A DNA stretch of 64,000 nucleotides from Acholeplasmataceae bacterium UBA6150 (GTDB taxonomy: Bacteria; Bacillota_I; Bacilli_A; Acholeplasmatales; UBA5453): contig DIUU01000016.1 of the NCBI GenBank assembly GCA_002423145.1, positions 1 through 64,000 on the forward strand, given 5' to 3'. This document shows positions 16,690 through 25,898 of the stretch, in pieces (positions within the stretch are counted from its first letter, which is position 1; each line of letters starts with the position of its first letter). The translations under genes and the position numbers were made by a program. The notes beneath the pieces are model-generated. The model worked only from the letters and a program-made list of their open reading frames with translations. It was not told the origin of the DNA and ran no database searches.

Positions 16690-17922
16690 TTACACCTTTT
16701 TGAATATGATTGCAGCGTTTTGTCCACCAAATCCGATGTTCACATTCATGCCGTATTGGATGGCCCGTTTGACTGCCACATTTGGGGTGTAATTGAGGTC
16801 ACAATCCGGATCTGGTTTTTCATAATGGATGGTCGGTGGGATGATGCCGGTTTGTAAGGCTTTTATGACAGCGATGGTTTCAATCGCCCCAGCCGCACCT
16901 AACGCATGACCAGTCATCGATTTGGTTGAAGAAATATTAACGTTATAAGCATCAGCTCCAAAAGCTTTCTTAATCCCCATGGTTTCGTATTTATCATTTA
17001 GCACCGTGGATGTCCCGTGGGCATTGATATAACCCACATCGCTTGGTTTGATGCCTGCATCGTTTAAGGCTTGAGTCAAGCAAAAGGTGATGCCTTTGGC
17101 TTCTTCATCCGGTGATGTCATATGGAAAGCATCGGTAGATGTCCCGTATCCGACCATTTCGGCCAAGATTGGTGCACCCCGTTTAACCGCGTGTTCGTAT
17201 TCTTCTAACATGATGATTCCTGCGCCTTCAGCGATGACAAATCCACTACGTTCAATATCAAATGGAATCGATGCACGGTTGACATCATTCGATGTATTGA
17301 GTGCTTTCATACTGGCGAATCCACCCACACCAATGCCATTGACTGGGGCTTCAGCACCCCCGGTCATGGCGATTTCTAAATAGCCATCTCGGATGTATCG
17401 GAACGCTTCACCAATCGAATTGGTTGCTGCTGAACATGCCGTGACTTGAGGTAAGTTCGGTCCATAGATTTGATACTTAATACCAATCTTCGCGCCAATC
17501 AAATTAATGATGGAGTTCGGAATAAAAAACGGTGACATCCGGTCTTGACCCCGGGTGGCGTAAGTCGTGACTTCTTCTTGAATGGTGTTCAATCCACCAA
17601 TCCCGCTACCCACAAATAAGCCGAAGCGGGTACGGTCAATTTCTACCCCTTCGAGTTTGGCTTGTTTATAGGCTTCTTCAGCAGCCACTAAAGCAAGCAA
17701 TACAGCACGGTCCGAGCGTTTGATTTCTTTACGATCTAAGAAATCTTCAAAGTTTAAATTTTTCACTTCACCAGCCAGTTTGACTTTCCAGTTGGTAACG
17801 TCTTCTAATGTAATAAAGTCAATCCCATTTTTACCTTCAATCATCGCTTGAAATGATGATTCTACGGTATTTCCTACAGGACTCACAAGGCCTAAGCCAG
17901 TCACTACAACACGTCTTTTCAT
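16690..17922 (-). CDS. fabF: 3-oxoacyl-ACP synthase II FabF
   Basis: A 410-residue condensing enzyme that elongates acyl-ACP with malonyl-ACP. The active-site Cys is in VTACSAATNS, and the two His are in NAHGTSTVLND and KSMTGHALGAAGA. Start is clear (MKRRVVVTGLGLVSPVG). It is placed directly after fabG with no gap. No FabB copy is seen. Confidence 0.98.
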   Translation of the reverse strand: MKRRVVVTGLGLVSPVGNTVESSFQAMIEGKNGIDFITLEDVTNWKVKLAGEVKNLNFEDFLDRKEIKRSDRAVLLALVAAEEAYKQAKLEGVEIDRTRFGLFVGSGIGGLNTIQEEVTTYATRGQDRMSPFFIPNSIINLIGAKIGIKYQIYGPNLPQVTACSAATNSIGEAFRYIRDGYLEIAMTGGAEAPVNGIGVGGFASMKALNTSNDVNRASIPFDIERSGFVIAEGAGIIMLEEYEHAVKRGAPILAEMVGYGTSTDAFHMTSPDEEAKGITFCLTQALNDAGIKPSDVGYINAHGTSTVLNDKYETMGIKKAFGADAYNVNISSTKSMTGHALGAAGAIETIAVIKALQTGIIPPTIHYEKPDPDCDLNYTPNVAVKRAIQYGMNVNIGFGGQNAAIIFKKV

Positions 17923-18666
17923 TTACATCACCAACCCGCCATCCACTTCGAGGGTATGGCCTGTAATATAGGCTCCTAGAGGGCTGGCAAGGAATGCTAC
18001 CACTTCTGCGACTTCGGTATCTTTACCAAATCGTTTTAAAGGGATTTGAGCTTGCCACTGATTACGAATCTCATCGGATAATTTTCTTGTCATGTCGGTT
18101 TCAATGAATCCTGGAGCTACCGCATTCACGGTAACTTCACGTGAAGCGAATTCTCTAGCCAACGCTTTGGTTAGTCCAATGACACCAGCTTTCGCTGCAC
18201 TGTAGTTCGTTTGACCAGCATTGCCCATGACACCCGAAACAGATGAAATGTTAATGATTCTGCCATAACCTGATTTTAAGATGGTTTTGGCAGCGTGTTT
18301 AGTCACGTTCCAAACCCCTTTGAGGTTGGTATCGATGACACGATCAAATTGTTGTTCATTCATACGTAAAATCAAAGCGTCATCGGTAATCCCTGCGTTA
18401 TTCACTAAGATATTCAATGTCCCAAAACGTTCGAGGGTTGCAGCCACTAATTTTTCTGCGTCAGCAAATAAAGAGATATCTGCTTGTAAGATGAGTGCTT
18501 CCCCACCCAAAGCTTCAATTTCCTGTTTTAAGGATTCTGCAGCTTCAGCAGAACGGTTGTAATTGATGACGACTTTAGCGCCATAGGATGCGAGTGTCTT
18601 TGTGATGGCGCGGCCTATACCAGCGGCACCCCCGGTAATAATCGCTACTTTATTGGATAAATCCAT
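17923..18666 (-). CDS. fabG: 3-oxoacyl-ACP reductase FabG
   Basis: A 247-residue short-chain dehydrogenase that reduces 3-oxoacyl-ACP with NADPH. The cofactor loop is GGAAGIGRAI near residue 12, with NNAG, the catalytic Ser in INISSVSG and YSAAK. The gene overlaps the end of fabD by 17 bases. Confidence 0.97.
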   Translation of the reverse strand: MDLSNKVAIITGGAAGIGRAITKTLASYGAKVVINYNRSAEAAESLKQEIEALGGEALILQADISLFADAEKLVAATLERFGTLNILVNNAGITDDALILRMNEQQFDRVIDTNLKGVWNVTKHAAKTILKSGYGRIINISSVSGVMGNAGQTNYSAAKAGVIGLTKALAREFASREVTVNAVAPGFIETDMTRKLSDEIRNQWQAQIPLKRFGKDTEVAEVVAFLASPLGAYITGHTLEVDGGLVM

Positions 18667-19576
18667 GGGTTGTTAACCATCCTTTCAAATTTTCTAAATC
18701 ACTATATTTTCCAAAACTGAAGGATTCCAGTTCAGGATTGATCTTTTTAACGAGTGGAGCCAAGACTTGACCTGGCCCGATTTCTAAGAAATGGGTAAAT
18801 CCATCTGAAACCATATTTTCGATGGTTTGTTGAAAACGGACCCCTTGATATACTTGCTTTGACATTTCTGACTTCAATGTATTGAAGTTTAATGGTTTGG
18901 CAGTTGTATTTAAATACACAGGGCTCTTTGGAGCATATAATTCTACATCGTTTAAATAGTTCAAAAGGGCAATCCCCGCATTTTCCATCAATGGTGAATG
19001 AAATGCACCGGATACTGCCAATTTAATCACGCGTTTCGCACCTAAATTTTTCAATATGGATTCTGCTGATTCGAATGCACTGGCTTCCCCGCTGATGACG
19101 GTTTGAACTGGGCTGTTGTAGTTTGCACAAACCACTGTACCGGTGGTGACATGCTTCAAAGCAGCATCGATTTCAGTCGCACTTAATCCGAGTACTGCAG
19201 CCATGAACCCTTGTGATTTAAGGGTTTCTGCCTGCATCAATAAAGAGCGGTTGTAGACCAGTTTAATCGCTTCTTTTAGAGGTATCACACGACTGGCATA
19301 TAAAGCAGAATATTCGCCTAAACTGAAGCCGGTCATCCCAGCATACTTGGGATTCAAGGATTCAACGATTTCCAATGCCAAAGCGGACGTTAAGAATACC
19401 GATAGTTGAGTATATAACGTTTCATTGAGACGCTCACCGGTTGAAATCGAATGGTGTAAATCCAAACCCGTTTCCTTGTGTGCTAAATCGAGTATAACGT
19501 TACTATTGGGAAAGTCCAATCCCATACCCACAAATTGAGCCCCTTGTCCGGGAAATAATAATCCTAACTTCGCCAT
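18650..19576 (-). CDS. fabD: Malonyl-CoA:ACP transacylase FabD
   Basis: A 308-residue acyltransferase that loads malonyl onto ACP. Motifs are GQGAQFVGMG at the N terminus, the nucleophile Ser in GFSLGEYSA and the catalytic His in VSGAFHSPLM. The usual GHS is GFS here, a tolerated variant in this family. I start at the ATG at 19576, overlapping the fabK stop as TGATG; a GTG one codon before is less likely. Confidence 0.96.
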   Translation of the reverse strand: MAKLGLLFPGQGAQFVGMGLDFPNSNVILDLAHKETGLDLHHSISTGERLNETLYTQLSVFLTSALALEIVESLNPKYAGMTGFSLGEYSALYASRVIPLKEAIKLVYNRSLLMQAETLKSQGFMAAVLGLSATEIDAALKHVTTGTVVCANYNSPVQTVISGEASAFESAESILKNLGAKRVIKLAVSGAFHSPLMENAGIALLNYLNDVELYAPKSPVYLNTTAKPLNFNTLKSEMSKQVYQGVRFQQTIENMVSDGFTHFLEIGPGQVLAPLVKKINPELESFSFGKYSDLENLKGWLTTHGFIQ

Positions 19577-20508
19577 CACATGACAACCAACTGTTCTTTA
19601 TAGGTATTAACACCATCGAAGAGTTCTTCAAGAACTTGTTGGATGGGTTTGATTTCTTTAATTAAGCCCGAGATTTGTCCTGCCATGAAAGAGCCTCTGT
19701 CAAGGTCACCATCAAAGACAGCTCTTCTTAAGGATCCTAACGTTAGTTTTTCTAATTCAGCCAATGGCACACCTTGTTCAGATATTCTTAAATATTCAAC
19801 AGCCATTTTATTTTTTAATACACGAACTGGGGCACCAGTACCTCTGCCTGTGACTACCGTATCGGTGTCTCTGGCATCGATCACGATTTGCTTATAGTTA
19901 TCATGAATCGGGCATTCTTTGGTTGCTAATAAAACTGTACCAACTTGAATCCCTTTGGCACCTAAAGCAAAAGCTGCTAAGACGCCCCTTTGATCGGCAA
20001 TGCCACCGGCTGCAATCACAGGAATCTTAATCGCATCCGCCACTTGTGGGATGAGTGCCATCGTGGTGAGTTCACCAATGTGCCCACCCGACTCCGTACC
20101 TTCTGCAACCACAGCATCCACACCTGCACGCTCCATACGGATGGCTAACGCGACCGATGGGACGACGGGAATGACTTTGATACCGGCTGCTTTCCAGGCA
20201 GGGATGTAAATACCTGGCGATCCTGCACCTGTGGTGACGATTTTAACGCCTTCGTCAATAACCACTTGCGCAATGTCTTTCGCGTGTGGGCTCATGAGCA
20301 TGATGTTCACACCGAACGGTTTATCGGTTAAAGTTTTACACTTACGAATCTCAGATCGGACCCATTCAGCATCCCAACCACCCGCACCGATTAAACCCAA
20401 TCCACCGGCGTTTGAAACTGCGCTGGCAAGGACAGCTGTAGCGATATTCGCCATACCCCCTTGAATGAGTGGGTATTTTGTGCCTAAAATTTCTGTAATG
20501 TTTTTCAT
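19576..20508 (-). CDS. fabK: FMN-dependent enoyl-ACP reductase FabK
   Basis: A 310-residue TIM-barrel flavoenzyme that performs the last reduction of each cycle. It opens with ILGTKYPLIQGGMANIATA, followed by GGLGLIGAGG, VAEGTESGGHIG and VIAAGGIADQRG, all usual in FabK. The start at 20508 follows GGAGATAT; the longer reading extends into fabH. No FabI or FabL is seen, so this is the only enoyl reductase of the operon apart from the NMO-like last gene. Confidence 0.95.
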   Translation of the reverse strand: MKNITEILGTKYPLIQGGMANIATAVLASAVSNAGGLGLIGAGGWDAEWVRSEIRKCKTLTDKPFGVNIMLMSPHAKDIAQVVIDEGVKIVTTGAGSPGIYIPAWKAAGIKVIPVVPSVALAIRMERAGVDAVVAEGTESGGHIGELTTMALIPQVADAIKIPVIAAGGIADQRGVLAAFALGAKGIQVGTVLLATKECPIHDNYKQIVIDARDTDTVVTGRGTGAPVRVLKNKMAVEYLRISEQGVPLAELEKLTLGSLRRAVFDGDLDRGSFMAGQISGLIKEIKPIQQVLEELFDGVNTYKEQLVVM

Positions 20509-20509
20509 T

Positions 20510-21430
20510 TTATATCTCCACAATGGCGGATCCCCAAGTGAATCCACCGCCAAATCCTACCAATAGGACCCGTTTATTTTTATTTTTTTCCATATATTCT
20601 GAAATCAAAATCGGGATACTCGCTGCCGAAGTGTTTCCATAAACAGCAATGTTGAGTTCGAATTTTTCCATCGGGATTCCCATCGATTTCGCCACCGACT
20701 GAATGATTCTTTCATTCGCTTGGTGTGGTAAGATCGCATCGATATCGTCGATGGTCATTTGATTGACTTCTAAGATGTGTCTGATACTTCTTTCAACCAC
20801 ATCGGTCGCGAAGACATAGACTTTTTTGCCATCCATACGAATGGTTTTATCCACCGTTAAGATATCGCTCATATCGGCTTTAGAAGCATTATAATACGAG
20901 GCTTTACTGTGTTCATTGTGTTCAATGATGACAGCGCCAGCACCATCACCAAACAAAATACAGGTATTTCGATCGGAATAATCTAATACCGATGAGAGAC
21001 GTTCTGAACCAATGACCAAGGCACTCTTATACTGATTGGTTGAAATCAAGGATGAAGCGATTTCTAGTGCGTATACAAACCCTGTACACGCAGCATTCAC
21101 ATCAAAACTCATGATACCTTCTTTGAGTCCAAGTCTGCCCATCACCATATTCGCAACCGAGGGGGTTTGACGTTCTGAAGTGATCGTAGCGACCACAACC
21201 AAATCAATTTTTGAACGATCATAGCCATACGTTTCAATCGCACTTAATGCGGCTAAATAGGCCATGTCTGTGGCAGTTTCGGTTTCTGCTTTACGTCGTT
21301 CTTGAATCCCTGTACGCGTTCTGATCCATTCGTCTGAGGTTTCAACAATCTTTTCTAAATCTTTATTGGTAATAATCGTTTCTGGGGTATATTTTCCAGA
21401 CGCAACCACTTTAACTTTGTGTGTGTTCAC
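20510..21430 (-). CDS. fabH: 3-oxoacyl-ACP synthase III FabH
   Basis: A 306-residue condensing enzyme that starts chains from acyl-CoA and malonyl-ACP and sets whether straight or branched chains are made. The Cys lies in [11 protein letters not shown], the His in LPHQANERI and the Asn in [10 protein letters not shown]. It overlaps accA by 20 bases. Primer preference cannot be read. Confidence 0.97.
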   Translation of the reverse strand: MNTHKVKVVASGKYTPETIITNKDLEKIVETSDEWIRTRTGIQERRKAETETATDMAYLAALSAIETYGYDRSKIDLVVVATITSERQTPSVANMVMGRLGLKEGIMSFDVNAACTGFVYALEIASSLISTNQYKSALVIGSERLSSVLDYSDRNTCILFGDGAGAVIIEHNEHSKASYYNASKADMSDILTVDKTIRMDGKKVYVFATDVVERSIRHILEVNQMTIDDIDAILPHQANERIIQSVAKSMGIPMEKFELNIAVYGNTSAASIPILISEYMEKNKNKRVLLVGFGGGFTWGSAIVEI

Positions 21431-22232
21431 TTGTTACTCCTTCTAAAAATACCCCCATTTGACGGTACTTTTGATATCTTTTTTGTAAAATAGCACTGGT
21501 TTTTTCTTTTAAGATTTGAGCCATTTTACTACTTAAGGCACTCTTTAAATGAAACAAACCTTCTTTAGATTCATGAAGTCCTACCCCTTCAGGGATGATT
21601 TCATCGATGACTTTAAATGACAACAAATCAGAAGCAGTCAATTTCATCAAAGAGGCTGCATGTTCAGCTTGTTTGGCATCTTTGAATAAAATCGACGCGA
21701 ATCCTTCGGGGGATAGAATCGAATAAATACTGTGTTCAAACATCATGATGTAATCACCCACGCCAATCGCGAGAGCACCACCCGATCCACCTTCGGATAA
21801 AACAATGACCAAAATGGGTACTTTTAAACCCATCATTTCTTGTAAGTTTAACGCGATTGCTTGAGCTTGACCACGTTCTTCTGCTCCTAAACCAGGATAG
21901 GCACCTGGGGTATCGATGATCGTGATGATCGGACGTTTGAATTTTTCAGCTTGCTTCATGAGTCGTAATGCTTTACGATAACCTTCTGGATGAGGCATCC
22001 CAAAGTTATGCGCAATTTTATCGTTGGTTGAATCGCCTTTTTCTTCAGCGATGATTGTTACAGGAATCCCATTAAGGGTAGCAATCCCACCGATGATGGC
22101 AGAATCATCGCGATAACTGCGATCACCATGTAATTCAATAAAATCATCAAATAGGGTTTGAATTAACACACGACTGGTTGGTCGTTTTGGGTGTCTTGCG
22201 AGTAAAACATGTTGCCATGCGGTATTAGACAT
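21411..22232 (-). CDS. accA: Acetyl-CoA carboxylase carboxyltransferase subunit alpha
   Basis: A 273-residue subunit that, with AccD, transfers CO2 from biotin to acetyl-CoA. Typical stretches are [19 protein letters not shown] and the oxyanion-type loops [15 protein letters not shown] and [16 protein letters not shown] ending ([17 protein letters not shown]). Start at 22232 after GGAGGTCAAC; it overlaps accD by 8 bases. Confidence 0.97.
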   Translation of the reverse strand: MSNTAWQHVLLARHPKRPTSRVLIQTLFDDFIELHGDRSYRDDSAIIGGIATLNGIPVTIIAEEKGDSTNDKIAHNFGMPHPEGYRKALRLMKQAEKFKRPIITIIDTPGAYPGLGAEERGQAQAIALNLQEMMGLKVPILVIVLSEGGSGGALAIGVGDYIMMFEHSIYSILSPEGFASILFKDAKQAEHAASLMKLTASDLLSFKVIDEIIPEGVGLHESKEGLFHLKSALSSKMAQILKEKTSAILQKRYQKYRQMGVFLEGVTSEHTQS

Positions 22233-23097
22233 GTTGACCTCCATGAAACAATAAAAGTTTCCCTAGAGTAGGTTTGATATCGTGTCTGGATAATACTAAA
22301 TCGACTTGACCTTTTTCGAGTTGAAATTCTGCAGTTTGAAAATGGGGTGGCAAATCTTGTTTGATGGTTTGTTTAATGACCCTCGCCCCTGCAAATCCAA
22401 TGGTTGAAGATTTTTCAGCGATATTGATATCGCCTAGGGATGCGAAACTCGCAGCGACCCCACCTGTGGTTGGATTCGTCATGACACTGATGAATAAAAC
22501 CCCTGCTTGATTTAAGTAATACAGTGCGCCTGAGGTTTTCGCCATCTGCATGAGTGATAAGATACCCTCTTGCATACGTGCGCCCCCAGAGGCAGAAAAT
22601 AGGATGAGTGGACGTTTGTCTTTGGTAGCGAGTTCAATCAATCGGGTGACTTTTTCACCCACCACACTACCCATCGAACCCATCATAAAATAGCTATCTA
22701 AAACACCGATATAACATGGGTAGCCTAATATGGTGGCAGAACCACCCACAAAGGCTTCATTCTGATTGGTTAATTTTTTCGCACTCGCGAGCTTAATTTC
22801 ATAATCTGGCATCGATAACGGATTCATCGAAATGAGTTCTTTATCGACCTCACAAAACGATTCTTTATCGACCGTGATGAATATTCTTTTTCGCGCACCG
22901 ATGCGAAAATGGTGTCCACAATTTGGACACACAGAAAGCTTTTCTTCGAGTTGTTTTTCATATAAAGCGGTACCACATTCGTCACATTTAACGAAGAGCC
23001 CATCGGGAATGTCGATGGGTTTGTTTTTATCTTTACCAAAAAACCGGTCTTTGAATTCTTGAATTCGCTTTTTACGTTCGCTAATGAAATCACTCAT
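22225..23097 (-). CDS. accD: Acetyl-CoA carboxylase carboxyltransferase subunit beta
   Basis: A 290-residue subunit with an N-terminal zinc finger (CDECG and CPNCGHHF) followed by the crotonase-like carboxyltransferase domain ([21 protein letters not shown] and [15 protein letters not shown]). It pairs with AccA. Start at 23097 overlaps the accC stop by 8 bases. Confidence 0.97.
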   Translation of the reverse strand: MSDFISERKKRIQEFKDRFFGKDKNKPIDIPDGLFVKCDECGTALYEKQLEEKLSVCPNCGHHFRIGARKRIFITVDKESFCEVDKELISMNPLSMPDYEIKLASAKKLTNQNEAFVGGSATILGYPCYIGVLDSYFMMGSMGSVVGEKVTRLIELATKDKRPLILFSASGGARMQEGILSLMQMAKTSGALYYLNQAGVLFISVMTNPTTGGVAASFASLGDINIAEKSSTIGFAGARVIKQTIKQDLPPHFQTAEFQLEKGQVDLVLSRHDIKPTLGKLLLFHGGQHV

Positions 23098-24454
23098 TGC
23101 GTTTCGCCTCGTATCTCGCGTTGAATTTTGCAATAAAACCAGTATCGTATTGACCTTTGATGAATTCTAAATCGTGCATGATCAAATATTGGTATTCGAT
23201 GTTCGTCGAAATGCCTTCGATAACAAACTGTTCTAATGCAACACGCATCTTCTTGATGGCTTCTTTACGATTCGGTGCGAACACAATCAGTTTCGCTAAC
23301 ATCGAATCATAAAAAGGCGGGACAACATACCCTGGGTAAATGTGGGTATCCATGCGGACCCCATTACCACCCGGAAACAATACATTTAATATTTTACCTG
23401 GGGTAGGAATGAATCCTTTGCTTGGGTCTTCTGCATTGATACGGCACTCAATGGCGTGACCTAAAATAACCAAGTCTTTTTGTTTGAAAGACAGTGGTTT
23501 GCCATAAGCGACTTTAATTTGTTCTTTAACCAAGTCTACCCCTGTAATCAATTCGGTTACAGGATGTTCAACTTGGATTCTGGTATTCATTTCAATAAAG
23601 TAATAGTTGCCTTTAGGATCCACTAAAAACTCCATGGTTCCGGCATTTTCATAGTTGATGGCTTTCGCAAGTTTAACTGCCGATAGACCAATCTTTTTTC
23701 TGAGTATTTCATTTAATACAGGTGAAGGTGCTTCTTCAATCATCTTTTGGTTTCTTCTTTGTGTTGAACAATCACGTTCAAAGAGGTGAACAATGTTACC
23801 AAAGGCATCCCCCATGATTTGAATTTCAATATGTTTTGGTGATTCAATGAATTTTTCAATATAGAGTGATTTATCACCAAAGGAGGATAAAGCCTCCAAT
23901 TGGGTACGCTCAAAAGCACTCGTGAGTTCTTCATCTGAGCGTGCAATGCTAATCCCTTTACCACCACCGCCTGAGGTAGCCTTAATCATCACTGGGTATC
24001 CTATTTTTTTAGCTATTTTTATGGCTTCATGAACATCGTCAATGATCCCATCAGAACCTTCTACGACCGGTACACCGTTGGCTTTCGCAATCGCTCTAGC
24101 GCTTGCTTTATCACCAATCATTTGAATGGTTTTCGAATCGGGTCCGATGAACTTAATGCCGATGGATTCAACCATTTCGACAAACTTAGCGTTTTCGGAT
24201 AAAAAACCATAGCCTGGGTGAATGGCATTACACCCGGTTGCTACAGCAGCTGATAAAACAGCACTCATATTGAGGTAAGATTCTTTCGACTTCTCTTTAC
24301 CAATACAAACGGCTTCATCAGCCAGTTTGACATGAAGTGCATCTTTATCCGCTAACGAATAAACAGCGACCGTTTCAATGCCGAGTTCTTTGGCTGCACG
24401 AATAACTCTTACAGCAATCTCGCCACGGTTCGCAATTAAAATTTTATTTTTCAT
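23090..24454 (-). CDS. accC: Biotin carboxylase AccC
   Basis: A 454-residue ATP-grasp enzyme that carboxylates biotin on AccB with bicarbonate and ATP. It begins KILIANRGEIAVRVIRAA. The glycine-rich ATP loop is KATSGGGGKGIS, the metal/bicarbonate motif is FIEMNTRIQVEHPVTE, and the C-terminal cap is complete. It overlaps accB by 11 bases. Confidence 0.98.
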   Translation of the reverse strand: MKNKILIANRGEIAVRVIRAAKELGIETVAVYSLADKDALHVKLADEAVCIGKEKSKESYLNMSAVLSAAVATGCNAIHPGYGFLSENAKFVEMVESIGIKFIGPDSKTIQMIGDKASARAIAKANGVPVVEGSDGIIDDVHEAIKIAKKIGYPVMIKATSGGGGKGISIARSDEELTSAFERTQLEALSSFGDKSLYIEKFIESPKHIEIQIMGDAFGNIVHLFERDCSTQRRNQKMIEEAPSPVLNEILRKKIGLSAVKLAKAINYENAGTMEFLVDPKGNYYFIEMNTRIQVEHPVTELITGVDLVKEQIKVAYGKPLSFKQKDLVILGHAIECRINAEDPSKGFIPTPGKILNVLFPGGNGVRMDTHIYPGYVVPPFYDSMLAKLIVFAPNRKEAIKKMRVALEQFVIEGISTNIEYQYLIMHDLEFIKGQYDTGFIAKFNARYEAKRNE

Positions 24455-24905
24455 TTTCCGCTACAACCATCAGTTCGTGGTCAAAACCCACGACCTCACC
24501 GTTTCTGACGAAAATTTCTTTAACGATACCATCGTAAGGTGATGTGATTTCGTTCATGATTTTCATCGCTTCAATGATGCAGACAACTTGGCCTTTTTTG
24601 ACGGGTTGTCCAACTTCTACATAAGGGTTGCCATTGATGGTTGCAGATGCGTAAAATGTCCCGACTAATGGGGATTTAATGATGGTTTTAGGGGTACTTA
24701 AGTTGGTTTTAACTTCAGATACAGGCAATGAAGTGGTTTCTTTAGGGATTGGATTGTTTACCGGTGAATTCACTGGTTGATAAGGTGCTGGTTCGAATTT
24801 ATTTTTCGATAACTTTAGTTTAAAATCATCCATTTCGAGCTCTAATGTCATTAATGGCGAATTTTCGATGTCTTTGATAATGGCTTGTAATTCTTTTATG
24901 GTCAT
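24444..24905 (-). CDS. accB: Biotin carboxyl carrier protein AccB
   Basis: A 153-residue carrier with an N-terminal helical part, a Pro/Ser/Thr-rich linker (about residues 40-75) and the biotinyl domain. The biotinylated Lys is in IEAMKIMNEI. It is the first gene of the operon and its message carries a leader of about 220 nt. Confidence 0.97.
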   Translation of the reverse strand: MTIKELQAIIKDIENSPLMTLELEMDDFKLKLSKNKFEPAPYQPVNSPVNNPIPKETTSLPVSEVKTNLSTPKTIIKSPLVGTFYASATINGNPYVEVGQPVKKGQVVCIIEAMKIMNEITSPYDGIVKEIFVRNGEVVGFDHELMVVAENEK

Positions 24906-25131
24906 AATACGCTTCTCTTTCTCTAGTGTGTCGTTTACACAGTTGCGATCGCTTTGTTAAATTGAGCTTTGCCCAAGATAATAGGTCGGTTCTGTGGTGA
25001 TGCAATTTCAGTCTAATATTCTACGTGGATAGATGTGTCGTGTTCGATGGTTTAAGATGATCCGCGGTAGAATGGTTACCCTCTCCTCCGTTAACGTATG
25101 ATTTGTTTTGATGTTCAAAATATACGTGCAT
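24906..25131 (-). promoter_or_regulatory. Structured 5' leader of the acc-fab operon
   Basis: The message has about 220 nt before accB with no convincing reading frame but several good stems. ACGTAT (25127-25122) pairs with ATACGT (25099-25094) around an inner TTTTGA/TCAAAA hairpin. ATTCTAC (25073-25067) pairs with GTAGAAT (25024-25018), continued by GGAT/AUCC (25063-25060 with 25030-25027). Nearer the gene are TTGGGC-AAA-GCTCAA and TGTGT-ACACA hairpins. A purine-rich GGAGGAGAGGG lies between the first two structures. No T-box, no known riboswitch core and no terminator is seen. It is a candidate cis-acting RNA of unknown signal. Confidence 0.5.
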
Positions 25132-25135
25132 GCAC
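25126..25135. promoter_or_regulatory. Palindrome at the acc-fab transcription start
   Basis: GTGCATGCAC is a perfect 10-bp palindrome centred on the predicted start of transcription, a suitable place for a repressor. No FapR or FabT gene is present in the window and the sequence is not their known box. Confidence 0.4.
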
Positions 25136-25137
25136 CT

Positions 25138-25166
25138 ATTTTAGCACCAAGCCAAAGCCTTGTAAA
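25138..25166 (-). promoter_or_regulatory. Promoter of the acc-fab operon
   Basis: TTTACA (25166-25161) and TAAAAT (25143-25138) with a 17-base spacer on the minus strand. Confidence 0.78.
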
Positions 25167-25228
25167 CCCTTTTAATATTGTAAGCGTTTTTAATATCTTG
25201 AAATTCAAAGTATTTTTTAAAAATAGAC

Positions 25229-25267
25229 AAAAAAAAGCACCGTATAATTGCTTATAGGTGCGAAAAA
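25229..25267 (-). terminator. Terminator of the cytochrome b5-like gene
   Basis: GCACC-g-TATAA pairs with TTATA-GGTGC around TTGC (25237-25261). The minus-strand copy is followed by eight T. A run of T also follows on the plus strand, but no plus-strand gene needs it. The stretch 25268-25345 shows nothing else. Confidence 0.85.
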
Positions 25268-25345
25268 ACGTCATTTTTTTTAATTAAATAGAATCTTTTT
25301 AAATAGTTTGCTTTGAATGTAAATTCACTTCAAATAATAACTGTT

Positions 25346-25666
25346 TTATTCGTTTACTAAAGTGCCAACTACGGGTAGATCAGTGAGAACCGATTTGCCA
25401 TGAGGGCTGGATAAAATGACACTTGAAGCGTCAGTTCCGGCCAATCTAACACCATTATGAGAACCGTTGGTCCAATTGCTTGCGTTGGTTACGTCGTAAA
25501 CGACACCATCCACAGCGACATATGCTTGTCTGCCACTTTGTCCATCATAATTAGCCAGTTCAGCGAGGGTAAATGTTCTATCTTCTTCTTCAGGTGTTTT
25601 TTCTGTACAACCTACAAGTAGTGAGAATGAAAATAGTATTCCAAGCAAAACGATGATTTTTTTCAT
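25346..25666 (-). CDS. Cytochrome b5-like heme/steroid-binding domain lipoprotein
   Basis: A 106-residue exported lipoprotein (signal peptide, lipobox LLVGC) carrying one cytochrome b5-like domain. The motifs FTLAELANYDG, AYVAVDGVVYDVTN and the closing SPHGKSVLTDLPVVG are those of the short bacterial versions. Only some such proteins bind heme: of the two axial His of true cytochrome b5, HN (around GSHNG) and PHG remain possible ligands. It stands alone between two terminator-bounded units. A role in surface redox or ligand binding is inference. Confidence 0.85.
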   Translation of the reverse strand: MKKIIVLLGILFSFSLLVGCTEKTPEEEDRTFTLAELANYDGQSGRQAYVAVDGVVYDVTNASNWTNGSHNGVRLAGTDASSVILSSPHGKSVLTDLPVVGTLVNE

Positions 25667-25712
25667 ATAAAATCCCCCTTTGAGGGTAGTTTATACCAAA
25701 ATCATCGATGTT

Positions 25713-25724
25713 CAAACAGGTTTG
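25713..25724. promoter_or_regulatory. Palindrome upstream of the cytochrome b5-like gene
   Basis: CAAACAGGTTTG is a perfect inverted repeat inside a wider TTCAA...TTGAA frame, near a TATAAA sequence that may be a -10 box. It may be an operator; no regulator is assigned. The remaining bases up to 25898 are AT-rich and show nothing else. Confidence 0.25.
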
Positions 25725-25898
25725 CTTGAAAATTATATTTTTTCGAATTACGATTTTCATAATGATCAGTATTTAAAGTCCTTATAATTCCACAGTTTTA
25801 CTATTATAAATACGTTTCACGATTTTCAGTACAGCCAGTTGTTAGTGTTTGTTATAGATTTTCAGATCAATATTGACAATGTTTAAATAAAAAATCAT

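Noticed and set aside
25008..25274. An 88-codon minus-strand frame upstream of accB
   Set aside because: It runs across the cytochrome b5 terminator and the acc-fab promoter, and has no ribosome site or family resemblance.
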